From Methanocella_A sp963769045 (lineage in GTDB: Archaea; Halobacteriota; Methanocellia; Methanocellales; Methanocellaceae), in contig CAVYKK010000014.1 in NCBI GenBank assembly GCA_963769045.1, positions 1-64,000 of the forward strand: a stretch of DNA of 64,000 bases, given 5' to 3'. How positions within the stretch are numbered: the stretch's first letter is position 1; every line of letters starts with the position of its first letter. Positions 1 to 9,186 of this stretch are shown here, one piece after another. The notes beneath the pieces were generated by a model. That model ran no database searches and was not told the DNA's origin. It was given only the letters and a program-made list of their open reading frames with translations. The translations under genes and the position numbers were made by a program.

Positions 1-2
1 TA

Positions 3-635
3 GGCGCAGACGTGTCCCAGGGCGCACCCGGCGACGCGCTGGAGTACACGGCGGCCGCGGGAGGCGCGGCGTTCGTGATCAGCAAGGAGAACCATATCGC
101 AGTCATCAACCACACCTGTTCATTTACAACGGACACCCCGGACTTCTGGCGCCGCGAAGGCGCCGATTACCCGAGGCATGGCGGAAGGTTCACCGGCGAG
201 CCGGGCTACTTCAAGCACGTCCTGGCGGCATCGAAACTAATGCTGGAGCACCAGGGCACGAAGCCGTCAGACTACACCTATGCCGTGTTCCACCAGCCCA
301 ACGGGAAGTTCCCCAGCAGGGCGGCACAGACGCTCGGCTTTACGAAAGAGCAGATCAAGCCCGGCCTCACCTGCCCGAAGATGGGCAACACGTACTCGGG
401 CGCCAGCATGGTCGGCCTCGCCGCGACGCTGGACATCGCGAAGCCCGGCGACCGCATTTTCGTCACCTCCTTCGGCTCGGGCGCGGGCAGCGACTCGTTC
501 GACATCACCGTAACGGACAGGATCACGAAGGTACAGGACAAGGCGACCAAGGTCTGGGACTACATCAAGGACGCGAAGTACATCGACTACGCGACCTATG
601 CCAAGCACAAGGGCAAGATCAACGTGGACTCGTGA
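3..635 (+). CDS. Hydroxymethylglutaryl-CoA synthase, C-terminal part (5' end outside window)
   Basis: HMG-CoA synthase condenses acetyl-CoA with acetoacetyl-CoA in the mevalonate route to archaeal isoprenoid lipids. Only the last ~210 codons are present; the frame is open from base 3, so the catalytic cysteine lies outside the window. Visible family motifs are HQPNGKFP, carrying the conserved histidine, the segment CPKMGNTYSGAS, and the glycine-rich FGSGAGSDSF near the end. The thiolase starts 10 bases after the stop and a DUF35 gene follows. This is the archaeal three-gene arrangement in which thiolase, synthase and DUF35 protein form one complex that channels acetoacetyl-CoA. Confidence 0.93.
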   Translation, partial: GADVSQGAPGDALEYTAAAGGAAFVISKENHIAVINHTCSFTTDTPDFWRREGADYPRHGGRFTGEPGYFKHVLAASKLMLEHQGTKPSDYTYAVFHQPNGKFPSRAAQTLGFTKEQIKPGLTCPKMGNTYSGASMVGLAATLDIAKPGDRIFVTSFGSGAGSDSFDITVTDRITKVQDKATKVWDYIKDAKYIDYATYAKHKGKINVDS

Positions 636-645
636 GGTGTTAAAA

Positions 646-1825
646 ATGAGAGACGTAGCAATCATAGGTGCAGGGTGCACCAAGTTTGGCGAGATGTGGG
701 AACGCTCGTTCCGTGACATCGTCGTGGAGGCAGGCGTCCAGGCTATCGTCGACGCAAAATTGAGCGGCGACGAGATCGAGGCCATGTACGTGGGCAACAT
801 GAGCGGCGGCATGTTCGTGAGCCAGGAGCACACCGGCTCGCTGATCGCCGACTTCACCGGCATGGCACAGGAGAAGCACATCCCGGCCACGAGAGTCGAA
901 GCAGCCTGCGCATCGGGCGGCCTTGCGCTGCGCAATGCGATCATGGCGGTAGCATCCGGCTACCACGACGTGGTCGTCGCGGCAGGCGTCGAGAAGATGA
1001 CCGACGTCGAGACAGGCGTCACCGTAGACGCGCTGGCATCGGCGGCAGACCGGGAATGGGAAGGCTTCGTCGGAGCCACCTTCCCCGCGCTGTACGCGAT
1101 GATCGCCCGCCTGCACATGCACAGGTATGGCACGACCAGAGAACAGCTTGCATCGGTCGCGGTCAAGAACCACAGACATGCCATGCACAACCCGAGGGCC
1201 CAGTTCCGCAACGAGATCACCATCGACACCGTGACCAACGCGTCCATGGTCGCCGACCCGCTGACGCTGTTCGACTGCTCGCCCATCACCGACGGCGCGG
1301 CGGCCGTCATCGTGGCCCCGGCTGACCAGGCAAAGGAGTACACGGACAGCCCCGTATACGTCCTCGGCTCCGGACAGGCGACGGACACCATTTCGCTGCA
1401 CAGCAGGAAGGACATCTGCACGATGGGCGCCTCCGTAGCCGCAGGCCAGCGGGCCTACGAGATGGCCCACAAGACCCCCGAAGGACATCGACCTGGTCGA
1501 GGTCCACGACTGCTTCACCATCGCCGAAATCCTCGCCATCGAGGACCTGGGCTTCTTCAAGAAGGGCACGGGCGGCAAGGCCACCCTGGCCGGTGAAACG
1601 ACTTACGGCGGCAAGATACCCGTCAACACCTCGGGCGGCCTCAAGGCATGCGGCCACCCCGTGGGCGCCACGGGCATCAAGCAGGCCGTGGAATGCGTCG
1701 AGCAGCTCCGCGGCGTAGCCGGCAAGCGCCAGGTAGAAGGCGCAGAGATCGCCATGACCCACAACGTGGGCGGCACCGGCGGCACCGCCGTCTGCCACAT
1801 ATTCTCTAACAGCAGGAGGAAATAA
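646..1825 (+). CDS. Acetyl-CoA acetyltransferase (archaeal thiolase), apparent +1 frameshift
   Basis: Thiolase of the mevalonate cluster, making acetoacetyl-CoA for the neighbouring HMG-CoA synthase. The start at 646 follows GAGGTG. The nucleophilic cysteine is near residue 88 in EAACASGGLAL; the later motifs HDCFTIAEI, CGHPVGATG and the terminal NVGGTGGTAV are all present, but the part after about base 1475 is in a different frame. Removing one C from the five-C run at 1473-1477 (AAGACCCCCGAAGG) joins the frames into a normal ~390-residue thiolase. Everything on both sides is well conserved, so a sequencing or assembly indel is more likely than a dead gene in an essential pathway. The stop at 1823-1825 is one base before the DUF35 start. 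Confidence 0.9.
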
Positions 1826-1826
1826 C

Positions 1827-2222
1827 ATGGGCGTCCCGAGATTCTGGAGAGAAATCCCCGCGCGGTACAACCTGATCGGCACCAAGTGCGAGACGTGCGG
1901 CACCTACTACTTCCCGCCGCGGCGCCTCTGCCCGAAATGCCGCAGGCAGGGCAAGATCGTCGAGCAGCAGTTCAAGGGCACCGGCGAGGTCGTGACCTAT
2001 TCCACGGTCTACACCCCGGGCGAGAGCTGGATCAGCTCGAAGCCGTACACGCTGGCCATTATCAAGCTGGACGAAGGCCCCATGATGACCTCCCAGGTCA
2101 TCTGCGAGCCCTCCGAGGTCAAGATCGGTATGCGCGTCAGGCGCGTGTTCAGGAAGATCGGCCAGGACGGCGAGAAGGGCATGATTCACTACGGTACGAA
2201 GTTCGTGCCGGATAACAAGTGA
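1827..2222 (+). CDS. DUF35 OB-fold/zinc-ribbon protein, scaffold of the thiolase-HMG-CoA synthase complex
   Basis: A 131-residue protein with an N-terminal rubredoxin-like zinc ribbon (CETC at about residues 20-23, CPKC about 14 residues later) followed by an OB-fold. In archaea this family bridges acetoacetyl-CoA thiolase and HMG-CoA synthase and holds the shared CoA-binding site, so intermediates pass directly between the active sites. The gene begins one base after the thiolase stop, with AGGAGG about 10 bases upstream, consistent with translational coupling. A hairpin and T-run follow it. Role in this organism is inferred from family and gene order. Confidence 0.9.
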   Translation: MGVPRFWREIPARYNLIGTKCETCGTYYFPPRRLCPKCRRQGKIVEQQFKGTGEVVTYSTVYTPGESWISSKPYTLAIIKLDEGPMMTSQVICEPSEVKIGMRVRRVFRKIGQDGEKGMIHYGTKFVPDNK

Positions 2223-2240
2223 AATAACTCAATATCTGGT

Positions 2241-2276
2241 GCCTGCCACACAGGGCAGGCGCCTGTAACTTTTTTA
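2241..2276 (+). terminator. Terminator after the mevalonate cluster
   Basis: GCCTGCC at 2241-2247 pairs with GGGCAGGC at 2253-2260, and a T-rich run (TTTTTTATTT) follows about 10 bases later. It sits ~20 bases after the DUF35 stop. T-runs alone can terminate archaeal transcription. Confidence 0.6.
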
Positions 2277-2574
2277 TTTAAACATCCATTCGCATGACTG
2301 TTTTAAGGCTGTGCGCCTACTGTCACGCCCGCCAAGGGCGCCAAGGGCCAAGGGCGCCAGGAAGACAAAATCGTAAATTTGTATTGTAATCGCGTTACTG
2401 TTCGGCCGCTCGCGCGCACGCGCTACTGACAGCATTGAGCGCTCCCGGATAAATATCCATTATTGAGTTTCTAATAATTATAGTAAAATATTAATACAAA
2501 TAAAATAATATATAATCGATTATAAACCTGATGCCTGGAAGGTAAGCGTCGTCCAGACAACGAGAGGCAGGAGC
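2277..2574 (+). promoter_or_regulatory. Intergenic region with direct repeats and a TATA-type promoter
   Basis: No gene seen. At about 2328-2360 there are short direct repeats of GGGCGCCAAGG. The stretch from 2460 is A/T-rich and contains a TATA-like box at about 2503-2515 (AAATAATATATAA), 60-70 bases before the ATP-grasp start, a plausible promoter with a 5' leader for that gene. Confidence 0.4.
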
Positions 2575-3826
2575 ATGCGGACTATGGATATGATAGCAAC
2601 AGAGCCCGGGCAGGGGCCGGGAGCGGTCGTAATGGGACTGGGCACCATCGGGCTGGCCGTCGCCAGAAGCCTGGGGCAGATGGGAGTGCCGGTCACAGGC
2701 GTGGATAAGAGCAGGCTGTCCGTGGGCCATTATTCCCGGTATTGCAAGGGCATCATCTGCCCGGACATGAACCTGGACGAAGCGGGGTACGTCAGGTTAC
2801 TTACAGACCTCGCGGCCGGGGCTTCCGAGAAGCCGGTGCTCATACCATCCAGAGACCAGGAGGCCGCGCTTGCCGCACGACACAAGGATGAGCTGGCCAG
2901 ATATTACCGGATCCCGTGGGCGGATGATAAAGTGATCAGCAGGCTTGTGGACAAGAAGAAATTTTACGAGCTGATCAGGGACATGGACATCGATTACCCG
3001 GCGACATATGTGCCGGAGAACATCAGGCATGCCGCAGATATAAGCCGCGAGATCCCTTACCCGTGTATCGTCAAGCCGGTCGATACCGTTCCCTTCAGCA
3101 GCCAGTTCAGCGTGAAATGCTTCTTTGCCACAAATGCCGATGAGCTCCTTCGTGGCTATAACATGGCAGTGATACAGCGGCCACGAAGTAATCTTCCAGG
3201 AAGTCATCCCGGGGGATGATCGATGCCTGTACATGCCAGGGGGCTACTTCAACCGGGACTCGGAGCCATTGGGCCTGTTCATGCAGCGCAAGATACGGTC
3301 GGCACCCGCACAGTTCGGCATCGGCTCGCTGATCGAAAGCTGGAATGACCCGGAGGTGCTTCGCAGAGGTACGGAATTTCTGAAGGAGGTCGGGTTCCAC
3401 GGCATAGGCATCATGGAGTTCAAGAAGGACCCGCGTGACGGCCGGTACAAAGTGATCGAGGTGAACGCCCGCCCATGGACCCAGCTGTATCTCGCTACCG
3501 TTAGCGGCGTCAACCTGCCATACATTGCCTACCGGGATGCCATCGGCGAGCCGGTGGAGAAGGCCCTGGAATACGAGGCAGGCATCAAATGGCTGTGCAT
3601 GTCCGAGGACTTCAGGGCATGTGCCGGGCGGTTCGCAGCAGGTACGCTCGGGATGAGAGAATACGCAGGCTCGTTGCGGGGAAAGACGGTATACTCATCG
3701 CTGGACTTTTCCGATCCGGTGCCATTTCTCACCAGCCCGCTACAGTTAGGCAATATGTCGATCAACTATCTGAGAAAAAAAGTCCGGCTGGCGGCCAGTC
3801 ATTGGACTGCCGCATCCCCGGCCTGA
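2575..3826 (+). CDS. ATP-grasp domain ligase, apparent +1 frameshift
   Basis: ATP-grasp carboxylate-amine ligase-like protein of about 416 residues. An N-terminal Rossmann-like preATP-grasp region (GLGTIGLAVARSLGQMG) is followed by an ATP-grasp segment with YPCIVKPVD, and the Mg-binding strand EVNARPW lies in the second half. The frame breaks near 3172-3180: the first frame ends at 3219, while the continuation (reading GHEVIFQEVIPGDDR) is one base over and runs to 3826. Removing one base at the junction restores a continuous domain. Substrate cannot be told from sequence; relatives ligate amino acids to carboxylates in peptide or surface-polymer synthesis. Start chosen at 2575, with GAGG seven bases upstream. 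Confidence 0.75.
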
Positions 3827-3866
3827 CTATCGTTTCAGTTTCCATAGCTCCAGGGTTTTTCTGACC

Positions 3867-4536
3867 TTAAGGCGCGTCAAGCTTGCGTGCCAGCGCGAAG
3901 CACTCTTCCGCTTCGGCCTCTTTCCCGATTTCCACCAGCGCAAGTCCCTTGTTATACCACGCGCTGCCGTTCACCGGGTTGTGCTCGATGACCCGGTCGA
4001 AACATTTCACCGCTTCTTCCGGCCGGTGGGCCATGTTCAACGCGGTGCCTTTATTGTACCAGGCCTCGATCATGTCCGGCTTCAGCTTCAGGGCCACGTC
4101 AAAACAGGCAATGGCCTCCTCAAAGCATTTGTGATCGTCATTGCTCCCAGCCTTTCTTTTTCAATGCATCGCCCTTGCTGAACCAGCCGTCCGTGTAGGC
4201 CGGGTCGGCATCGATGGCACGGCTATAGCACTCGATGGCACCGTCGATGTCGCCGGCCGCCTTGTGCAAATGGCCTTTCTCCTGCCATGCTTCCGGGAAT
4301 GCCGGGTCGGCGTCGATGGCCTGGTCGAAGTACTGGAGCGCTTTGTCGAGGTTATTCTTCCGCTTTGCCATCAGGCCCAGGCCGTACCAGCCGTATACGC
4401 TCTGCGGGCTCATCTTCAGCAGGTCCTCGAACCATTCGACCGCCTGGCTTAATTCACCCTTCGAAGCCAGAGCCATGCCTTTGTCGAACATCTGCTTCTC
4501 GCCGCTCGTGCCGTCCGTCCCGTCAGCCATCGCCAA
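3867..4536 (-). CDS. Tetratricopeptide repeat protein, apparent +1 frameshift
   Basis: About five consecutive TPR units, recognisable by the recurring pattern W-x-x-(K)G-x-A-L and A-[IV]-x-[CY]-[FY]-[DS]-x-A-[IL]. TPRs form helical scaffolds for protein-protein contacts; no catalytic domain is attached. The frame changes near 4146-4148 in the middle of a repeat: removing one G from a GGG run gives GWSNDD and joins the last two units in frame to the first three. The product would then be ~222 residues with no signal peptide, so cytoplasmic. It converges on the ATP-grasp gene with a ~40-base gap. Confidence 0.8.
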
Positions 4537-4904
4537 ATCTCCGATAATCTAGAGATATATCGTATCGCTATCGTATAATACCAGCGTCTGTTAGACGATA
4601 CCCGCAGGGAAAACACATAGCCATTTGTAAATTGTTGTTTATGCTGAGCCGGCACCGGACACAACGTACACGACGGCCACGACGTGCACAACGTTTTTCA
4701 GGTAATGGCCAACGTAGTCTTATTATTAGACGTTGTGTACGTCGTGTTTGGTGCAGGCAAGCAGGTACAAAACATTTCACCAACGACTATACTCTGTAAT
4801 GGATGCCGGCTCAGCCCGAGAAGAGATATTGTAATAACTAGCACTTGCAGTCTGCGTGCTTTTAGTAAATATAAAATGTAAATATATAATAAGCAGATAT
4901 AATA
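4537..4904. repeat. Intergenic region holding an imperfect hairpin of GTTGTG/CACAAC repeats
   Basis: No gene seen. CACGACGTGCACAAC at 4678-4692 is the inverse of GTTGTGTACGTCGTG at 4732-4746 with one mismatch, leaving a ~40-base loop. A further related copy (ACACAACGTACACGAC) precedes the left arm. The composition recalls the larger hairpin at 29.4 kb. The A/T-rich tail (4860-4900) probably carries the corA promoter. Confidence 0.5.
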
Positions 4905-5859
4905 ATGATGAGCTTACGGGCTTTCGCGTACCGGAAGGGAGAGGTAAAAGAGATATCGCCGGGAGATTATCGGCAGTACGAGGGATATAGCAAGTGGTTC
5001 AGCGCTTTCAGGCCGGAGAAGGCCGAGCTGGACTGGATATTTGCTACTTTCTCCCTGCACCCGCTGGTGATCGACGACATCCTGACCGGGAACGACCCGC
5101 CGAAGGCCGACGACTTTGCGGGGTACACGTTTGCCATCACGGATATACCGGCTATGGAAGACGGACAGATCGTCATCCATAAGCTCTTTCTTATCCTCGG
5201 CCAGGACTATCTGGTCAGTATCGCCGACTACTGGGACATCGTGCGCAAGCTGGAGACCTCATTGATCAACCGACAGGAAAGCCTCGATGAAAAAGGCCCG
5301 GACTATCTGGCTTATTCGTTCATGAACCAGGCCACGGATATGTTTTACCCGGCCCTCGACAGCATCGAGGACGTGCTGGCCGAGCTTGAAGTGCTGGTGA
5401 TCAGACAGGTCGACAAAGAAATGCTTACCAGGATGGCCGATACGCGCCATGGGCTGCTGACGCTGCAGGAAGTCTGCCTGGCGCATCCGGGACATGATGA
5501 TGCAGCTTGGCAGGGGCTCGTCGCCATTTATCGCGCCTTCGACGCTCGTATATATTCGGGATATTTATGACCATGTGACACAGGTGATGGATTTGATCGA
5601 GACTTACCGGGACATCCTCACCTCGGCACGGGACATCTATATGTCGGCCGTTTCGCTCTCCCTTAACAAGGTCATGAAACAGCTGACCATCATTGCCACG
5701 ATCATGCTGCCCCTGACATTCATCGTAGGCGTATACGGGATGAACTTCAAGTATATGCCCGAGCTCCAGTGGGAGTATGGATATTATGCGATCTGGGCAG
5801 TGATCATACTGATCACGGCAGGGATGCTTACCTATTTCAGGCTGAAGAAATGGATATGA
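4905..5859 (+). CDS. corA: CorA-family Mg2+/Co2+ transporter, apparent +1 frameshift
   Basis: CorA is a pentameric inner-membrane divalent-cation channel. The long N-terminal cytoplasmic domain is followed by two C-terminal membrane helices; the signature YGMNF lies at the end of the first helix (TIIATIMLPLTFIVGVYGMNF), followed by an acidic/aromatic loop and the second helix ending in a basic tail. The frame shifts near 5463-5467: the first frame runs to 5570, but the true continuation (RKSAWRIRDMMMQLGRG, then PSTLVYIRDIYDH) is one base over. Removing one base within CTGCAGG restores a normal ~317-residue CorA. All diagnostic motifs are intact, so an indel artefact is plausible. Confidence 0.88.
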
Positions 5860-5918
5860 TCACAGGCAGTGCCTGCATGTCGTTGTCGCAAAACCGTGAT
5901 TTTGCGACATTCCTACGA

Positions 5919-6284
5919 TCATTGGATCGATATAGAGCTTGCTACGACTTCCCGCCCGCCTTTATACTCCTGCACCTCACCGCGAACAGAGAGCATGCTG
6001 CCGGGACTGGCCGCAGCTGCCACGTCCAGTGCGCTGCTCCTGGCATTGACGAACACCTTGACCAGCTCCGGCCCGGCTTTCACGGTAAGCAGCAAATGCC
6101 CCCCGCTGCCCGTCTCTTCCTTGTGCACCAGGAGGCCTTCGAGGACCACTGTGTCCCCGGGCTTCGACGCGCCCGAATATTGCGCCCCGGGAGCCTCGCC
6201 GGTGACAAGCACGAGAACGCAGGCAGCTACGGCTGCAAACAACAGGAGCACGATGACAGCCAGCTCTTCTTTTTGCATGTGCAT
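5919..6284 (-). CDS. Membrane-anchored OB-fold protein
   Basis: A 121-residue protein with one N-terminal membrane helix (about residues 7-28, AVIVLLLFAAVAACVLVLV) and an exported domain of ~85 residues. That domain resembles the OB-fold tRNA_anti/NirD-like type, with the strand pattern GDTVVLEGLLVHKEE, LLLTVKAG, VKVFVNA, GSMLSVRGEVQEYKGGREVVAS. The membrane orientation suggests it acts outside the cytoplasm, so nucleic-acid binding should not be assumed. Function unknown. It converges on corA with a ~60-base gap. Confidence 0.65.
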   Translation of the reverse strand: MHMQKEELAVIVLLLFAAVAACVLVLVTGEAPGAQYSGASKPGDTVVLEGLLVHKEETGSGGHLLLTVKAGPELVKVFVNARSSALDVAAAASPGSMLSVRGEVQEYKGGREVVASSISIQ

Positions 6285-6453
6285 GAATAAAAGTAGCCTG
6301 CTGAGTAAATAATTGTTTGCATGAAGTTGAGAAATAGTTAAAACAGTGGATTGTTCCTGCCCCCTGTCAGGGAGGTAATATCGGGCAGGTGGCTTCGATT
6401 ACATGCGGTCACGTTCTCGCGCACGTGCGACAGAAAAGTCGGGCGCCACAGGA

Positions 6454-7362
6454 TTACTGTGCGCCTTTCTTCTCGTCGGTGAACTCGTAGTCGAAGTCGG
6501 TGATACGCTTGAAACTCTTCGCCCACCGGTAGAACTCCGCTTTGTAGGAGTTCACGAATGCGAAGACGATCGTCTGGAGGATGATCTGCATGACGGCGAT
6601 GGCCAGCAGTGAGGGCACACTTAAGGTGATAGCCTGGGACGCCATCTCGGTCAGGTTTACTGCCGTCATATTCGTCGCGTTGGTCGTGTTGTTGAAAAAG
6701 TCCGGATTATTGGCGAAGAACCCGGCCATCAGCTTGAGCTCGATCACACACATGACGGGCAACTGCACCAGGAACCTGGCGACTAACACAATGGCGAAGA
6801 ACAGCAGCGCGAACCTGAAGTGTTTCCTGACGAAGCTGACGCTGGCGGTGAAGCCTTTGACGAAGTCTAAGCCTTCGGCCACGATGGCGATGTCATAGAA
6901 CTCGATGGCCGCAAGGCAGACAAACACGATCATGACTGCCGGCAGGGCCAGACAACAGAGGATCGAACCGGAGCCAACCAGAAGGATCAGGACGAAAGCC
7001 AGGACCGTATAGATCAGGAAGGCGATGATACCGGCGAAGAAGAGGTTCAGGTAGTGCTTCCGGGCCGAAGCGAAGAACACCGGCCACCCGGGCTTGCCCC
7101 CCGAGACCATCTCTAACGCATACCCGAGGGAACCGCCAAGCAAATACGGCGTGACAAGCAGCGGCAGGACTGTCCCAATTGTGACAAAGAGCAGCGACGG
7201 CAACACGTCAGCCGTACTGGAGACCATCGCCTGGCCATACTCCGTATACTGTATCAGCCCGATCGCGCCGACAAGCGCGGCAACGAAGCCGGCCGCCAGC
7301 AATACAGGACCCTTGCCTGTGCCAGAGGCGCCTTTTCTCAAAACGGTCAGGAAGTTGTCCAT
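6454..7362 (-). CDS. Polytopic membrane protein, unknown function
   Basis: A 302-residue protein with about six hydrophobic segments (roughly residues 20-40, 50-75, 102-128, 130-155, 183-210 and 245-275) and a basic C-terminus. A conserved-looking loop, GGSLGYALEMVSGGKPGW, lies after the second segment. No transporter or enzyme motif is recognisable; the arrangement resembles the DUF4013-like membrane proteins common in methanogens, but this is a loose match. It is transcribed alone, with an A/T-rich stretch upstream (7380-7470) suitable for promoters in both directions. Confidence 0.7.
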   Translation of the reverse strand: MDNFLTVLRKGASGTGKGPVLLAAGFVAALVGAIGLIQYTEYGQAMVSSTADVLPSLLFVTIGTVLPLLVTPYLLGGSLGYALEMVSGGKPGWPVFFASARKHYLNLFFAGIIAFLIYTVLAFVLILLVGSGSILCCLALPAVMIVFVCLAAIEFYDIAIVAEGLDFVKGFTASVSFVRKHFRFALLFFAIVLVARFLVQLPVMCVIELKLMAGFFANNPDFFNNTTNATNMTAVNLTEMASQAITLSVPSLLAIAVMQIILQTIVFAFVNSYKAEFYRWAKSFKRITDFDYEFTDEKKGAQ

Positions 7363-7484
7363 ATCTGGTGATGTTACGGAGGTATAAGGATAAATAATTA
7401 TTGCGGAGGTATTATATCATAGTAAAACAATCTATTATTAATCATTCGTATATGTACGAATTATTTTAAGCGGCAGGTGAAAAT

Positions 7485-7619
7485 ATGCAGTATGACTTAA
7501 AATGTGAGAAATGCGGTAACGAAATGAAAGCCGCAATAAGGCCCAAACTGTGCAATAAGTGTGGTGCGGGAAGAAGGCATATTCACAAAGTCGAGAGCAG
7601 GCCGCCTGCGGCTAAATGA
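7485..7619 (+). CDS. Zinc-ribbon / rubredoxin-like miniprotein
   Basis: A 44-residue protein with two CxxC knuckles (CEKC at residues 7-10, CNKC at about 24-27), followed by a basic His/Arg tail. The start at 7485 has AGGTGA eight bases upstream. Rubrerythrin starts 10 bases after its stop, so the two are co-transcribed. The rubrerythrin here lacks its usual C-terminal rubredoxin domain, so this protein may supply the missing iron centre in trans; the CxxC spacing (13 between pairs) is tighter than in rubredoxin and closer to desulforedoxin-like or plain zinc-ribbon proteins. Metal and role are inference. Confidence 0.7.
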   Translation: MQYDLKCEKCGNEMKAAIRPKLCNKCGAGRRHIHKVESRPPAAK

Positions 7620-7629
7620 GGGGAATCAT

Positions 7630-8013
7630 ATGGCAAGCGAGAAACTGACCAAGATCATGGAAGCGACCTTCAAGGGAGAGACGACAGAAGTGGGCCTGTA
7701 CCTGGCCATGGCAAAGAAAGCCGAGCTGGAAGGCCTGCCCGAAGTGGCGATGTACTTCAAGAAGCTGGCCTACGAAGAAGCGGGACACGCCTGCGAGGTC
7801 GGCACGCTGCTGGGCAAGATCAAGCCCACCACGAAGGAGAACATCGAGTACATGCTGGGCGGCGAAGCCATGGCCACGAAGGAGAAAGCCGATGCGGCCC
7901 GCATCGCGCGCGAGGAAGGCTTCGGCGAGGCTGCGACCTTTTTCGACGCGGCGTCACGCGATGAGAACAGACACCATAACGGCCTGGAAGGATTCCTGAA
8001 AAAATTAAAATAA
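7630..8013 (+). CDS. Rubrerythrin (ferritin-like diiron domain only)
   Basis: A 127-residue four-helix diiron protein. Ligand-bearing segments are visible: an early glutamate (ETTEVGLYLAM), the paired EEAGH motif, a second EEGFGEA segment and the closing DENRHH. Rubrerythrins reduce hydrogen peroxide in anaerobes using electrons from rubredoxin. The usual C-terminal rubredoxin domain is absent. The start at 7630 follows GAGGGGAATCAT and is supported by family length; an upstream extension in the same frame (from 7561) overlaps the zinc-ribbon gene and is not used. Probably part of oxidative-stress defence together with the preceding miniprotein. Confidence 0.9.
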   Translation: MASEKLTKIMEATFKGETTEVGLYLAMAKKAELEGLPEVAMYFKKLAYEEAGHACEVGTLLGKIKPTTKENIEYMLGGEAMATKEKADAARIAREEGFGEAATFFDAASRDENRHHNGLEGFLKKLK

Positions 8014-8187
8014 TCGGCCGCGGGATTAAAAGCAATTGATCATCTTTTTTTCACTTGGTAGCGTCAACGTTCGCTTTTACTTTGCTGAACATACGCTATG
8101 GTTTTTCCGGTGTTGCGCCGTCGGGGCTGCATTCTTACAATTGCATATATTCAGCTAACATCGACCTCTATATCAGCATTAAATCAT

Positions 8188-8339
8188 CGCGGTGCGACGC
8201 CTATGCGTTCTTGCAATACTAAAGATTTCTTAAACAGCATGATATGGTCTGTCCAATATTAATCGCGGTGCGACGCCCATGCGTTCTTGCGATACTAAAG
8301 ATTTCTTAAACAGCATGATATGGTCTGTCCAATATTAAT
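8188..8339. repeat. Tandem 76-bp repeats, left flank of palindromic element copy 1
   Basis: Two near-identical 76-base units start with CGCGGTGCGACGCC at 8188 and 8264, and a third copy of that start (8340) opens the palindromic core. Each unit ends with GGTCTGTCCAATATTAAT. A degenerate piece of the core arm (GGTTTTTCCGGTGTTGCGCCGTC) also lies at about 8100-8122. The unit start is the inverse of the repeat on the right flank of the element. The unit interiors are essentially identical, which rules out CRISPR spacers. Confidence 0.8.
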
Positions 8340-8916
8340 CGCGGTGCGACGCCCATGCGCGCTGATGCTGCATGGGCTACTCCGGGTTTTTCCGGTGCTG
8401 CGCCGTCCGGGCCGCGCTCGCACCCCCGGAGACACGACCCGGCGGCGCCTTCGGCTGCGCCAGGTCGAGTCCCTTCGCAAGCGCTAAGCAACGCGCCTTC
8501 GGCAGCGTTCATTGCCCGGCCGCCTCCGCACCCCTCGCACAGCTACGCGTGCGAGGGGCCTTCGGCCAGAAAAACCCTCCGCCGACCGCGGAGAAGCAAA
8601 GGCTACCCTTACCCAGACTATTATAGTAGGGTTGTTGCCTTTACTGGTGTTGGTATGGGTAGCCTGTACTTCTCCGCGGAAGGCGGAGGGTTTTTTCGGC
8701 TTGCCCCTTCGCACGCATCAGCTGTGCGAGGGGTGTGGAGGTGGCGGGTGTGAAAAACGCTGCCCATGGGCGCGTTTTTCAGGGCTTGCAAAGGAGGCTC
8801 AACGCCGCCGAAGGCGCGTTGGGCCGACGAAGGTGCGAGCCCGTCGCCCGACACCGGAACACCGGAAAAACCCGTAGTAGCACGTGCGGCGAAGCAAGCA
8901 CGGGCGTCGCACCGCG
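8340..8916. mobile_element. Giant palindromic non-coding element, copy 1
   Basis: A ~577-base imperfect palindrome centred near 8635. Terminal CGCGGTGCGACGCCC (left) is matched by GGGCGTCGCACCGCG (right, 8902-8916). Further in, GGGTTTTTCCGGTG pairs with CACCGGAAAAACCC, CACCCCTCGCACAGCT with AGCTGTGCGAGGGGTG, and AAAACCCTCCGCC with GGCGGAGGGTTTT. No credible protein is encoded; open frames here are by-products of symmetric GC-rich sequence. A second near-identical copy in the same orientation lies at 23922-24506. Size, inverted ends and copy number suggest a MITE-like or structured-RNA element; mobility is inference, since no target duplication was identified. Confidence 0.75.
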
Positions 8917-9060
8917 ATTAATATTGGAAGTATAGGATATTGATCTATTGGTCTTCTAAACAAGAAGCAAGCACGGGCGTCGCACCGCGATTAATATAGG
9001 AAGTATAGGATATTGATCTATTGGTCTTCTAAACAAGAAGCAAGCACGGGCGTCGCACCG
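8900..9060. repeat. Tandem 73-bp repeats, right flank of palindromic element copy 1
   Basis: ACGGGCGTCGCACCGCGATTA recurs (in whole or part) at 8900, 8973 and 9046, a regular 73-base period. The intervening sequence (GGAAGTATAGGATATTGATC and what follows) is essentially the same in both units, so these are tandem duplications, not spacers. They are inverted relative to the left-flank units. From 9061 to 9186 nothing further was seen except the 3' end of the MCP gene on the other strand. Confidence 0.8.
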
Positions 9061-9186
9061 GGAATTGCGTAATGAATAATCTTTGGATGTTATATTGAAA
9101 GTTTGATACAACAGGCATTAGGTCGAGAATAGTATGAAGAAGAGGGCATAAGAAAAGAAATAGAAAATGTGAAGGCAGTTAAGCCC

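Noticed and set aside
4905..5859. CorA as a true pseudogene
   Set aside because: All diagnostic motifs are intact and a single-base deletion restores full length; more likely an indel artefact, the same as for the other interrupted genes.
8355..8877. Open frames inside palindromic element copy 1 (also 23926-24467)
   Set aside because: They occur symmetrically on both strands and are made of Arg/Pro/Ala-rich by-products of GC-rich inverted sequence; no start signals or family resemblance.
8188..9060. CRISPR-like arrays around both palindromic elements
   Set aside because: The intervening pieces are identical or clearly related, unit length varies (69-94), and no cas genes are present. They are tandem duplications.
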